The notes below the pieces were generated by a model, which saw nothing but the letters and a program-made list of their open reading frames with translations, was not told where the DNA came from and ran no database searches. Both the position numbers and the translations under genes were made by a program. A stretch of 64,000 nucleotides of DNA from Eucommia ulmoides (lineage: Eukaryota > Streptophyta > Magnoliopsida > Garryales > Eucommiaceae): NCBI GenBank assembly GCA_016647705.1, contig CM028336.1:9565380-9629379 (forward strand), in the 5' to 3' direction. Numbering within the stretch: the stretch's first letter is position 1; each line of letters starts with the position of its first letter. This document shows positions 53,542 through 64,000 of this stretch, one piece after another.

Positions 53542-56086
53542 TTAATAGCACACCCCATGTGGTTTGAACTTCGCCACTCCCCCCCCCCCCCCCCTTCCAG
53601 GTGGTCTTATACTTAAGTGCAAATCTAACACTTTCCATCTAAACTAACCATGGTGTTGTGCACGCGCGATTTCCGAGACTAGGCATGTTTTTTGGTTGAA
53701 TTCTCTCAAAAATTCATAATATTTATTCCTATTTTACCCCTACTTATCCTCTTAACAAAAAATCTTTCTAATACAATTTCTTACCCTTACTTCTTTTATT
53801 TTTATTTTTCATGTATTCTTCAAACGTTTATAGTGGTGATATTAAATGAATTTCGAGAAAAAAAAAATACAAATGTGATAGAATAGCCGACTTGAAAGTT
53901 GTTCAAAGTGAGAAATCTAATTTTCTAAACAATTGTATTTTTTTTTTTGTTGTTTTTGCAAATTTAGTAATATTTATAGCAATGAAATATGAATTATCAT
54001 TATTTTGTCGGTTACCCTATCATTCACGAAGTTAAATATATACGATCATTCATGGTAATCCAAATTTTCTCATCAAAATAATTTTTTTTAAAAAAACAAA
54101 AAAAAACTAAAATTCATTCACTGAAGTTCACTATCAAACAATTATAATTCACTTCTTATTCAATACACCATCAACAATATTTTAGTTGATTAAAACACTA
54201 TACAAACAATATCCAAAAAAAAAAAATAGCCCAAAAAAATAACAATATCGCCTCTTAAATACCGTCCAAACCATCCTTTCTATCTATAATGTCGACCAAA
54301 ACTATGAACTCCCTGCCGACAACATTTCTTCGCCTCTCTCTATACTCGTCAAACTTGAATTCCTGCAATCACGTCTAGAAACTGAACTTAGTTGAAGCAA
54401 TATTCAAAGAATGAAAAAGTAAGATGGCCCAAAAAAAGAAATTAATACAAGAAAAAGTACAGATTTGAAGTTTAAAAAGAGAAAATCATTAAGCGAATTC
54501 AAAAAAACCTAATTTCCAGTCAGTAAAAGACCTAATTGGCACTCACCCATGCCCACAATTCTTCAAGTGGTTTCATTCCGAACTTTAGCTACTCAAAAAT
54601 TAAAAACAGAAGTCGAATTAATGAATCTTTGGTGTTAAAGCACAAGTAAAGAGAGCCCATGTATACAAATTTTTCCTATTCACTTAAATCACATTATAGA
54701 GTGAAATTATTTGTCTTTTGGAGTGTAAATATCAATGTCCCAAACCCAATTCTAAGTTCTAACACTACATGAAGAAAATGAAGATTCCCAGTCTAGATTT
54801 ATTATTTAACCGCAACAGCCAAGCAAAAACAGAATCAGTTAAAATAACATCACATGAAATGATAAAAAAAAAAAAAAATCGTCAACAAGTGGAGATCCAC
54901 AAGATTCAAACCACTAAATTTGACCGCTTCCAAACAAACATCAAGTCGACTACAATTTACAAACAAATTACTGAAAAAGAGCAATCCTGAATCTTTTTGA
55001 AGAAACAGAACAAAATTCAAGCTAATTCAACATATTCAGAGCAAAATCAGGCTAAAATTAAGCATAAACGAAGAAGAAAATCAAAATCTACCGAAATTTA
55101 AATGACGATCTGTGAAATCGGAGCGTACCTAGCGACAGAGAGAGTCCAGGAGGTGACAAGCTGCTCCTCGGTGACACGATCCTCACCGTAGACATCCTCA
55201 ACCCCGCCGCCGACGGTGGACTTAGGGTCCATGACTCCATGTCCAACACCGACACACCATCTCTCACATGCTTCAACGTACTCTCCAAAGCGTCTAGATC
55301 CGAATGCCGCCGTACATCGCAACCCAAAGCCGACCGTCGCCGAGGAATGCCGCCTTCAAATCCGACCAGATCTGCTCATTTCGAGCGAGATAAGGTCCTC
55401 CGTAGAGAGGGGGGCAGAGAGATCGGGGTGGCGAGGAAATCGGCTAGATCGATCGCGATATTGGCGGCGAGGGATGTGAAAAATTGTGTGCCACACCAGA
55501 GCCAATTTCTCTGCATGATGCAAGAGACATTCTTGCTTCTTACATTCTTTTGTTCATTTTCTAAAGAACTTGGGGAAAAAAAAAATGGACTTGATATGTG
55601 AAAATTGAAAATACAGAATGGAAAAAGAAATTGAAACAGACAACCTCAAGACAAACAACCACCCATTTTTCAATGGTGGGGGCTTGTTCGAATTCGAAAC
55701 ACTCACCTAGAATGCCCAATTTTCGTCATTAGCAGTGATGGAATCAACAATTGAGACATAGGATCTCAAATTTGGTGTAAAAAATCGAACAATCTAAGGA
55801 AATCAAAGGGAAACGAACGGGAAACAAACAGAAAATCTGAGGAAATCGCAGAATCTGAGAAAATCGAAGGGAAACGAACAGGAAATCGAAGGAAAACAAA
55901 CGGGAAATCGAGTGAAATCGAGAGGTCGATCGACGCTCGCATGAAGATTGTGCTCTCACTTTCTCCTTCGCCGACAACCGTCGCGACGCTCAAAGCATTT
56001 CGCACTCTAAAACCCTGGCGGCGGCGGCGCAGGTTTTAGAGAGAAAGCTTCTCAAGAGTTTTTAGAAAGAGAGGATCTCCATTTAG
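53542..56086. repeat. Right arm of the giant inverted repeat
   Basis: From the centre: TTAATAGCACACCCCATGTG, TTGAACTTCGCCACTC, a run of about 19 C, ACTTAAGTGCAAATCTAAC, ACCATGGTGTTGTGCACGC, then the AT-rich body and the partner blocks of the left arm. Unlike the left arm it carries the malic-enzyme-like sequence (about 54430-55288). The MULE at 56087 cuts off whatever followed. Confidence 0.7.
54430..55288 (-). pseudogene. Captured NADP-malic enzyme exon 1 plus probable intron
   Basis: On the minus strand 55288-55129 reads LESTLKHVRDGVSVLDMES in one frame, then MDPKSTVGGGVEDVYGEDR and VTEEQLVTSWTLSVA in another (one base lost at about 55233). This wording belongs to the N-terminus of plant NADP-dependent malic enzyme. 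TTG stands where the start ATG would be. The exon ends GCTAG|GTACGC, a good donor at the expected phase (family: SVAS-G). The following 0.7 kb (55128 down to about 54430) looks like intron and is absent from the left arm. The parent enzyme turns malate into pyruvate with NADPH; this fragment has no catalytic part. Identification is from memory of the family. Confidence 0.7.
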
Positions 56087-56170
56087 GAGTTGTTTACATT
56101 ATTATTATTATTTTTTTAAAACAAAAATACTTAAATAGTGTTCTTTAAAACTTATTTACGGAACTAGTGT

Positions 56171-56458
56171 TACCCGGGGTTCGGATCCCCGGGTATCTAA
56201 ACACGGGGTTCAGAACCCCGTGTACACGTTTTGGCTACCGTATACCCGGGGATCCGTTCCCCGGGTATAAATTTTTTTTTTTTTTTTTTTTTTATACTTA
56301 ATACCCGGGGATCCGATCCCTGGGTATACTAGGTACACGGGGATCGGATCCCCGTGTATCAAAAAATAAAAAAAATAAAAATTTAATTTTTCTCGGGAAC
56401 GGGCGTTTCCCGTTCCCGAGCAGCCTGCAGCCAGCTGCATGCTGCAGGCATGCAGCTG
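56171..56458. repeat. Seven-palindrome array in the MULE terminal repeat
   Basis: Palindromes in order: TACCCGGGG ttcggat CCCCGGGTA (56171), ACACGGGGTTC/GAACCCCGTGT (56201), TATACCCGGGGA/TCCCCGGGTATA-type (56241), ATACCCGGGGAT/ATCCCTGGGTAT (56301), TACACGGGGATC/GATCCCCGTGTA (56334), CTCGGGAACGGG/CCCGTTCCCGAG (56392), and an 11-bp stem CAGCTGCATGC with 5-base loop (56432). A T-run of 25 bases splits the array after the third. Confidence 0.92.
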
Positions 56459-56465
56459 AAGGGTC

Positions 56466-57098
56466 ATTCATGTTGACTTAAATAGTAATTTTTATGTACA
56501 AAATTTTTATCCTTTTCAAATCCGTTCGTAGCCATTTCTCTATAAATGGGTGAGTTAAATTTTTTTTACAACTTACAAATGAGTGAGACTTGAAAGTAAT
56601 TTTTTTTTTACAAGTTAGAATTGTGTTGAGATTGATTGCAGCTATCATTTGATTTCGTCTTCTTCACTTCCGTTTTTTCTTACTTCTGTTTTTTCTTCCT
56701 ATTAGGAGGTAAGTTTATTTATTATGTTTTGTTTAATTTATTTATTAGTTAAATTTGATTAAATAGTTTTGTTATGTTTTGTTTAATTTACTTATTGCTA
56801 TGATACTAAATGAGTTAATGAATTAGTTTAGTTGTTAATTTAGTTAGTATTAATATGTATGCATGCTAATTAAATAATAATTTAAGTAGTTAAAATGTGT
56901 ACATGTTAATTAAATGATAGTTTAGCTCGCATAGAACTTTACAAAGAATAATTTGAAGGCATGCGGAAAGTAGACTTAGTAGATGCTCACGTGAAAACAA
57001 AATAGTTATTTTGAAGGGTCACACTATAGGGTCTTTATTTTGATAAAAAAAAATAGAGGGTTCTACTCATAAAAAAAGGGTTATAATAATTTTTTTTT
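56466..57098. other. MULE 5' spacer; no gene
   Basis: AT-rich sequence with short direct repeats (TTATTATGTTTTGTTTAATT at 56736 and a variant near 56770; AGTTAAAATGT/TAGTTAGTATTAATATGT). Confidence 0.4.
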
Positions 57099-59985
57099 CA
57101 GTTTTTTAAAACAGAAAAAAAAAAAAACGAAAAAGGAAAAAAAATCATATTTTTTTTTTTTTTCACTTTCCCAAAACAAAAAACGTTTTTTTTATTTTTT
57201 AATTTTATTTTTTTCAAAAAAAAATAAAAGAATTTGTTATTAAAAAAATAGGGAAAAAAATTAGTTTATTTAAACTTTTTCGAAAAAAAACTTTTATTTT
57301 AATATTTAATTTTATTTTCCGAAAAAATAATGAATGTGTTATTAAAAAAATAAAACAAAATTATTATAAAAAAATAGGGTAAAAATTAGTTTATTTTATT
57401 TAATTAATTTTTTCTAAGTTTTGTAAAACAGTAAAAAAAAAGGGAAAAAGAAAAAAATCATATTATTTTTTTAACTTTCGTAAAACAAAAAACGTTTTTT
57501 TTTAATTATTTAAATTTTTTTTTTCGAAAAAAAAGAAAAGAATTTGTTATTTAAAAAATAGGGAAAAAATTTAGTTTATTTGAACTTTTTCCAAAAAAAA
57601 ATAGTTTATTTTAATTTATAATTTTATTTTTCAAAAAAATAATGAATGTGTTATTAAAAAAATAAAAACAAAATTGTGATAAAAAAAATAGGGTAAAAAT
57701 TAGTTTATTTTATTTAATTAATTTTTTTTAAGTTTTGTAAAACAGAAAAAAAAAAAAAAAAAAAAAAAAAGGGAAAAAGAAAAAAATCTTATTAGTTTTT
57801 TAACTTTTGTAAAACAAAAAACGTTATTTTTAATTATTTAAAAAAAAATTTCAAAAAAAAATAAAAGAATTTGTTATTTAAAAAATAGGGAAAAAAATTA
57901 GTTTATTTTAATTTTTTCCAAAAAAAATCGTTTATTTTAATTTATAATTTTATTTTTCGAAAAAATAATAAATGTGTTATTAAAAAAATCAAAACAAAAT
58001 TATTATAAAAAAATAGGGTAAAAATTAGTTTATTTTCTTTAATTAATTTTTTCTAAGTTTTGTAAAATAGAAAAAAAAAAAAAAAAAAAAAGGGAAAAAG
58101 AAAAAAATCATATTATTTTTTTAACTTTCGTAAAACAAAAAACGTTATTTTTAATTATTTAAATTTTTTTTTCGAAAAAAAATAAAAGAATTTGTTATTT
58201 AAAAAATAGGGAAAAAATTAGTTTATTTTAACTTTTTCCAAAAAAAATCGTTTATTTTAATTTATAATTTTATTTTTCGAAAAAATAATGAATGTGTTAT
58301 AAAAAAAAATTAGTTTATTTTAACTTTCTTCAAAAAAAATCGTTTATTTTAATTTATAATTTTATTTTTCAAAAAAATAATGAATGTGTTATTAAAAAAA
58401 TAAAAACAAAATTGTAATAAAAAAATAGGGTAAAAATTAGTTTATTTTATTTAATTAATTTTTTTTAAGTTTTGTAAAACAGAAGAAAAAAAGGGAAAAA
58501 GAAAAAAATCTTATTATTTTTTTAACTTTTGTAAAACAAAAAACGTTATTTTTAATTATTTAAATTTTTTTTTCGAAAAAAAAATAAAAGAATTTGTTAT
58601 TTAAAAAATAGGGAAAAAAATTAGTTTATTTTAATTTTTTCCAAAAAAAAATCGTTTATTTTAATTTATAATTTTATTTTTCGAAAAAATAATAAATGTG
58701 TTATTAAAAAAATCAAAACAAAATTATTATAAAAAAATAGGGTAAAAATTAGTTTATTTTATTTAATTAATTTTTTCTAAGTTTTGTAAAACAGAAAAAA
58801 AAAAAAAAAAAAAAAGGGAAAAAGAAAAAAATCATATTATTTTTTTAACTTTCGTAAAACAAAAAACGTTATTTTTAATTATTTAAAAAAAAAATTCGAA
58901 AAAAAAAATAAAAAAATTTGTTATTTAAAAAATAGAGAAAAAATTAGTTTATTTTAACTTTTTCCAAAAAAAATCGTTTATTTTAATTTATAATTTTATT
59001 TTTCGAACAAATAATGAATGTGTTATTAAAAAAAAATTAGTTTATTTTAACTTTTTCCAAAAAAAATCGTTTATTTTAATTTATAATTTTATTTTTCAAA
59101 AAAATAATGAATGTGTTATTAAAAAAATAAAAACAAAATTGAAATAAAAAAATAGGGTAAAAATTAGTTTATTTTATTTAATTAATTTTTTTTAAGTTTT
59201 GTAAAACAGAAAAAAAAAAGGGAAAAATAAAAAAATCATATTATTTTTTTAACTTTCGTAAAACAAAAAACGTTTTTTTTAATTATTTAAATTTTTTTTT
59301 TCAAAAAAAAAGAAAAAAATTTGTTATTTAAAAAATAGGGAAAAAATTTAGTTTATTTGAACTTTTTCCAAAAAAAATGGTTTATTTTAATTTATAATTT
59401 TATTTTTCGAAAAAATAATGAATGTGTTATTAAAAAAATAAAAACAAAATTATTATAAAAAAATAGGGTAAAAATTAGTTTATTTTATTTAATTATTTTT
59501 TTTTAAGTTTTGTAAAACAGGAAAAAAAAAAGGGAAAAAGAAAAAAATCATATTATTTTTTTAACTTTTGTAAACAAAAAACGTTATTTTTAATTATTTA
59601 AATTTTTTTTTCGAAAAAAAATAAAAGAATTTGTTATTTAAAAAATAGGGAAAAAAATTAGTTTATTTTAACTTTTTCCAAAAAAAATCGTTTATTTTAA
59701 TTTATAATTTTATTTTTCGAAAAAATAATGAATGTGTTATTTAAAAAATAAAAACAAAATTGTTATAAAAAAAATAGGGTAAAAATTAGTTTATTTATTT
59801 AATTAATTTTTTTTAAGTTTTGTAAAACAGATAAAAAAAAAAAAAGGGAAAAAGAAAAAAATCATATTATTTTTTTAACTTTTGTAAAATAAAAAACGTT
59901 ATTTTTAATTATTTAATTTTTTTTTTTTTGAAAAAAAATAAAAGAATTTGTTATTTAAAAAATAGGAAAAATGAAAGGGAGTTAA
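57099..59985. repeat. Nine-unit AT-rich tandem array inside the MULE
   Basis: Units start AAGTTTTGTAAAACAG at 57416, 57730, 58055, 58467, 58779, 59194, 59505 and 59815, with a variant at 57099. Spacing is 310-325 bp, except for two long units (412 and 415) that contain an extra 100 bp (a repeat of the TTAGTTTATTTTAACTTTTT part). Long and short units alternate at 58055-59505, giving two 724-726 bp dimers. A+T is very high, with A- and T-tracts throughout. Confidence 0.92.
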
Positions 59986-61021
59986 AATAAATTTTTTTAA
60001 GTCTTCTCCAAAAACTTGAACTTTGGTTTTGGTTATTTACATAAATATAAATATTATTTTAATAAATAAAAAATGCATTAATTGTAATGTAGTATTTCTT
60101 TTATTTTTATTTATTTTTGAGTTCAATGTTGCTAGTAAAATCAAACACTTCTTCGAGCCAAATAAGTACTCACTCATTTATTGACACGTGTCACTCGATT
60201 TTCTTTTCCTAAACACGTAAACAAACCCCCAATTTTTTTATAGAGAGCGATGGAATCAATTGGCTCCCATCTTGGCCTTTTAGCCCCCAAAACCATGTCA
60301 CATACGCTAATTACAATAAACCCCCTTTGATTTTGTAACCGTTTCAAATGAATCCTATTATTTTAATTTATGTCAGTTAACTCTCATAATTTTTCAATGT
60401 CTACCAACAATAAATTTCTATTTTTTGAATCGCTCAAAAAGTTACATGTCTTTGTTCCCTCATCAATATTAATGTGGTCACTCAATCCAAATACATGAAA
60501 ACAAAATCAAAATTACAACTTACACCTTACACCTTACAAGAATATATAAGAAAAACCTAAAATTTTGAACGCTGAAATATATTTATTTGGGTAAAAACAT
60601 TGGATATTCTCCTTGAAGCTCAGATATTATATATAATCAACGATTCTGCTAGTTCAAGGGAAATAACCGTTGACTTGGAGGTCAAATTTGTAACATTCTT
60701 GATGCATCAATTTTAATCATCTATTTGTATTGCTAAGCATGCTTTTCACGAGATTAACTTGTCGAATTTGATTTCAAAAACGAGTTCATTGTCATAATTG
60801 TAAGAGTAAATGGGCTCAATTGACACAAATTAAAGTGTTAGAATTTATTTGAAACAAAAGAAAAAAATTCGTTTTTTTAACTTTCTTTAAAAAAAATGAA
60901 TTTGTTATAAAACAAATAGGGAAATTTTATTTTAAAAACAATTGTTACAAATAGTTTTAATTTTTTTTTATCATAATATTTTTTTGTTTTGTTTTGACTT
61001 GTGAAATGATAGCCGCTTGAA
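59986..61021. other. Spacer between the array and the MULE transposase
   Basis: No ORF. One weak relative of the array unit is at 60850-60960 (TTTTTTAACTTTCTTTAAAA, GAATTTGTTATAAAACAAAT). The transposase promoter should be here; AATATATAAGAAAAACC near 60541 is a possible TATA region, without further support. Confidence 0.4.
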
Positions 61022-63749
61022 ATGGATTACATTCGGGTGTTATTTTATTGGGGTGGGAGAATATTAGAAGGTACTGAATACGAGGTTTCTTATAGTACAT
61101 CATCAAGAAAATCTTTGATTGTCCAAAGGGGAACAACCTTGAATGAATTGATTGAGATGTTAAAACCGTGTGTTTTTTAGGATGGGGCTACTGGAAATAT
61201 AAAATTAAAGTGTAGGATGCCGATGGCACTGTTGGGGGAAAATTTTAAATATACCTTGTTTTCTATTGGGGACGATTTAGCATTAAACCAAGTGCTTGAG
61301 TTACCTCTTCACATATCATCACTTCTTGCTGTTGAGGTGTATGTTGAAATAGAAGGAGGATTCGATCCTAATCCAAAAACTTTTCCCCAAACTGGTCATT
61401 TCACCCAATTGATGACTCCAAATTCTAATCCGTACAATACCCAATCGTACCCCCAGACAGTATAGTCTAATTACGCCCTTCCGTCCCCATACATCCCAGA
61501 ACACTATCATTCTGATTACACTGTCCCACCCCCCTACATTCCAGAACAACATCGTGATTATGGCACCAGTTCTGTTCTTCCACATCACCATTTTTCACCA
61601 TCTAGTCCACCGCAATACAATACTAGTAATTATGGTGGTGAGGTTGATGCACTTGATAGTCACGGTGTGTCAGAAGAAGAGTTAGATGCAGATGTTGCGT
61701 TGGAGCCCGAGGATGATGGGAATAGGGGTGAAGATCTAGAGGTTGGGCCAAGCGGGCAAGGGAGTGACAGTCAACAATTTGCGTTGGAAAAGGTTATTCC
61801 ATTTTTCAATAACTTGGAGTGGGGCAATGAATATGACTTGGCGAAATACGAGCCGAAGTTGCTGAAAAATTTCTGGACAACGGATATGGACGAATTTCGT
61901 ATCGGTATCGTCTTCAAAAATAAGAAACATGTCAAGCACGCCGTCAAGTTTTACCACATCATGAAGAACAAAGAGTATCGTGTGGTGGAATCGACCAAGA
62001 AGGTGTGGGTGGCAAAATGCATGCATGGATGCGGTTAGAGGTTGCGGGTGATTAGAAAAGAAAGCCACGGTTTGTTCCAGATTACACAATACGAGGGCCA
62101 ATACACATGTTTTTTTAATCAAACGGCTTTAGATCATAAAAATTTGGACCTTGACTTTATTTTGAACTTAATACTTGGACAGGTCGAACAAGATCCAGAA
62201 TTAAATATGAGTGTTATCGTGGCTTCCGTGAAACAGTCTCACGGATTCACGATCTCCTATCGAAAGGCTTGGTTGGCCAGATCTAAAGCCATTGAGACTG
62301 TGTTCGGAGATTGGGACGAATCATATCTAAAGTTGCCGAAGTATATGGTCGCATTGCAGCACTACAACCCGGGTACGATTGTCGAGTGGAGCACTATTCC
62401 GACTGATATGCCTAATTACATGACGTTTGACATGTTGTTTTGGGCATTCAAAACTTCAATTGACGGATGGCGTTATTGTCGGCCTGTTGTCACGATTGAC
62501 GGCACCCACTTGTATGGTAAATACGAGGGGAAGATCCTAATTGCCATTGGAATGACACCGTCCAATAAGTGTTATCCTTTGGCTTTTGCCGTCGTACCGA
62601 AGGAGGACTATCGGTGCTGGCGATGGTTCATTTACATGCTTAAGCGCCATATCGTTAAAGATCGTCCTGAGGTAACATTGATATCTGACAAACACGGGGG
62701 CATTCTTAGTGCGGTTGACAACATGTAGCTTAACCAACCGAACGAGCCCGTCCGATATCATCGATATTGTTTGCATCACCTTTGCAGCAATTTTAACACT
62801 TTCGCTAAAAATCAACATTTGAAAGATCTTGCTTGGAAGGCGGGTGCTGCAAATCAAATTCGAAAATACGATGCAATCATGGAGGAGATAAAAGTAATTA
62901 ATGTTGAGGCTTATAGGTGGTTGGAACGTATTGCACCCTATAAGTGGACCAGGGCAATGGCAAGCGTTGGGGAGTGATGACCACCAATTATGCTGAGGTA
63001 TTTAACAATTGCTTGAAGGGTGTAAGAAATGTTCCAATTACTGCATCCGTAAAAATTACTTTTCACAGGATGGTTAAATACTTCGATGTTGGTCGACAAC
63101 AAGCAATAAATATGTCGAGTGAAGGTCACCTATACGTTAAACACGTCGTCGAAAAAATACAGAAATCTCAAGCCAAGTCTAAAACTTACGAGATCCAGAT
63201 ATTTGATCGGTAAATTATTAGTTTTTTTTTTTTTTTTCAGGTTACATATAATTGTTGGGACACATAAATTAATTTAATATATATTTTTGTAGAGCAAACG
63301 CAATCTATCATGTCAGAACAAAAAAGACTCTTACTGGGGGATTCATCGTTCACCAAGTAACGTTAGGGGACGACGCTGACTGCACTTGTGGGAAGTATAA
63401 AATATGGCGATATCCGTGCTCCCATATACTTGCGGCCACCGAGTATAGTGGCAATAATGCGTTCCAGTATATTGCCACTGAGTACACATTGGTGAATCAA
63501 TTGATGGCGTGGGAGTCATCTTTTCGACCGCTTATCCACGAGGATTACTGGCCATAGACAAGTTTACCGAACTTAATTCCGGACCATAATAGACTTCGAG
63601 TGGTGCAGCGTGGTCGACCAACATCCACTCGCATTCGAAACGAGATGGATCAGTCGCGAAGAACTATGACAAATCAATGTAGTTTGTGTTCCCAGACTGG
63701 ACATGATAGACGAAAGTGTCCATCCCGACCTCGCCATACACCTATTTAA
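61022..63749 (+). pseudogene. MULE transposase (PB1-like, DDE, SWIM, zinc knuckle), broken
   Basis: Starting at ATG 61022, one frame runs to about 62950: a PB1-like N-terminus (MDYIRVLFYWGGRILEGTEY), a Pro/Tyr-rich linker, an acidic stretch (EEELDADVALEPEDDG), the MuDR-type domain (FRIGIVFKNKKHVKHAVKFY), and the DDE core with TIDGTHLYGKYEGKILIAIG (first Asp), VTLISDKHGGI (second Asp) and YRWLERIAPYKWT. After a frame change come WGVMTTNYAEVFNNCLKG and, beyond an 83-bp intron, a SWIM finger (CTCGKYKIWRYPCSHILAA) and a knuckle (CSLCSQTGHDRRKC). Breaks: TAG at 61178, 61463, 62036, 62726 and 63555, and a one-base shift near 62945-62960. It would cut and join MULE ends; this copy cannot. Confidence 0.9.
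63210..63292 (+). other. Intron in the MULE transposase
   Basis: The donor CG|GTAAATT and acceptor TTTTTGTAG|AGC join IFDR to ANAIYHVRTKKT in phase. The length is 83 bp with a T-run and T-rich 3' end. An alternative acceptor (TTTCAG at 63240) would leave a stop. Confidence 0.75.
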
Positions 63750-64000
63750 TCTTGTCCAATCATTGTAATTGATGTTTATGGATTTTTCTATCGTACAATT
63801 TTATTTGTAATGAACGTTTTTCCTAATTTATTTATATGATATGACAAATTTTATGTACTATAAATTTCATGCACTTGTCGCGCACATTTATTTGTAATGG
63901 ATGCTATATTTTGTTTGTAAATGTCATTAAATCTTAATTTGGTACTAATAAATTTAACGCAATTGTTGGGAAAAAAAATTCAGTTATGTATCACCCTGGC
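63750..64000. other. 3' flank of the transposase; no gene
   Basis: AT-rich 3' untranslated-like sequence with several TTTGTAATG motifs. No terminal repeat is recognisable before the window ends. Confidence 0.4.

Larger units (their letters stand above)
56087..64000 (+). mobile_element. Large coding MULE, left part (continues past the window)
   Basis: The left terminus GAGTTGTTTACATTATT and following blocks (TTTTTAAAACAAAAATACT, AACTTATTTACGGAACTAGT, TACCCGGGGTTC) match the termini of the non-autonomous element at 42929-44908, whose 9-bp duplication fixes the class. Order: palindrome-rich terminal repeat (to about 56465), spacer, AT-rich tandem array (57099-59985), spacer, transposase pseudogene (61022-63749). 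The right terminal repeat is not in view, so the target duplication cannot be checked. Confidence 0.8.

Noticed and set aside
56087..56465. Palindrome cluster as a rho-independent terminator or replication origin
   Set aside because: The GC stems with T-runs resemble bacterial terminators, but the place at a MULE end and the match to the 42.9-kb element explain it better.

Overview
The window is nuclear DNA of a flowering plant, probably a eudicot. The evidence is plant-type LTR retrotransposons of both superfamilies, Mutator-like elements, tRNA-derived SINEs, TRIMs, many AT-rich microsatellites, and an LRR receptor kinase with the single intron typical of plant subfamily XII. I cannot name the species. 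Almost everything here is transposon-derived. The only recognisable host-type gene is a broken LRR receptor-like kinase at 19.5-23.9 kb (minus strand). A second host-derived piece is a captured fragment that resembles exon 1 of NADP-malic enzyme (55.1-55.3 kb, minus strand).

Layout. 0-8.4 kb: a decayed Ty3/gypsy element of the Tat type on the minus strand (gag, protease, RT, RNase H, second RNase H, integrase). Its 3' side holds a minisatellite of small palindromes and an antisense coiled-coil ORF. 8.8-18.5 kb: a SINE, a complete 2.3-kb solo LTR of a Ty1/copia (Sirevirus-like) family, a MITE split by an RTE-type LINE, a foldback-family arm and a second, truncated copia LTR. 18.6-19.3 kb: TRIM remnants. 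19.5-23.9 kb: the receptor-kinase pseudogene, whose intron holds two SINEs and a MITE. 24.4-26.3 kb: MITEs and a TRIM with two 116-bp LTRs.

26.4-45.8 kb is a nest that can be dated layer by layer. An outer inverted-repeat element was hit by a copia element (26568-42199, target duplication GTAAT). That element was hit by three others, each with an exact 5-bp target duplication: 26716-29204 (CTAGG), 30674-35040 (CCACC) and 36237-40257 (AATTA, a non-autonomous Tat-type element with two LTRs). The outer element also contains a non-autonomous MULE at 42929-44908 with a 9-bp duplication.

46-56 kb: small MITEs, then a very large imperfect inverted repeat interrupted by a hAT element (8-bp duplication) and a third LTR-type element (CGTGA). 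Its right arm carries the captured malic-enzyme exon. 56.1 kb to the end: the left part of a large coding MULE. It has a palindrome-packed terminal repeat, a 3-kb AT-rich tandem array, and a transposase gene with PB1-like, DDE, SWIM and zinc-knuckle regions, now broken by five amber stops and one frameshift. Its far end lies outside the window.

The most unusual signals are: the palindrome arrays in the MULE ends, where the pairing is kept while the sequence changes; similar palindrome arrays near the 3' end of two different Tat-type retrotransposons; and the inverted 17-mer that brackets a variable repeat cassette in all three TGTCACGACC-family elements.
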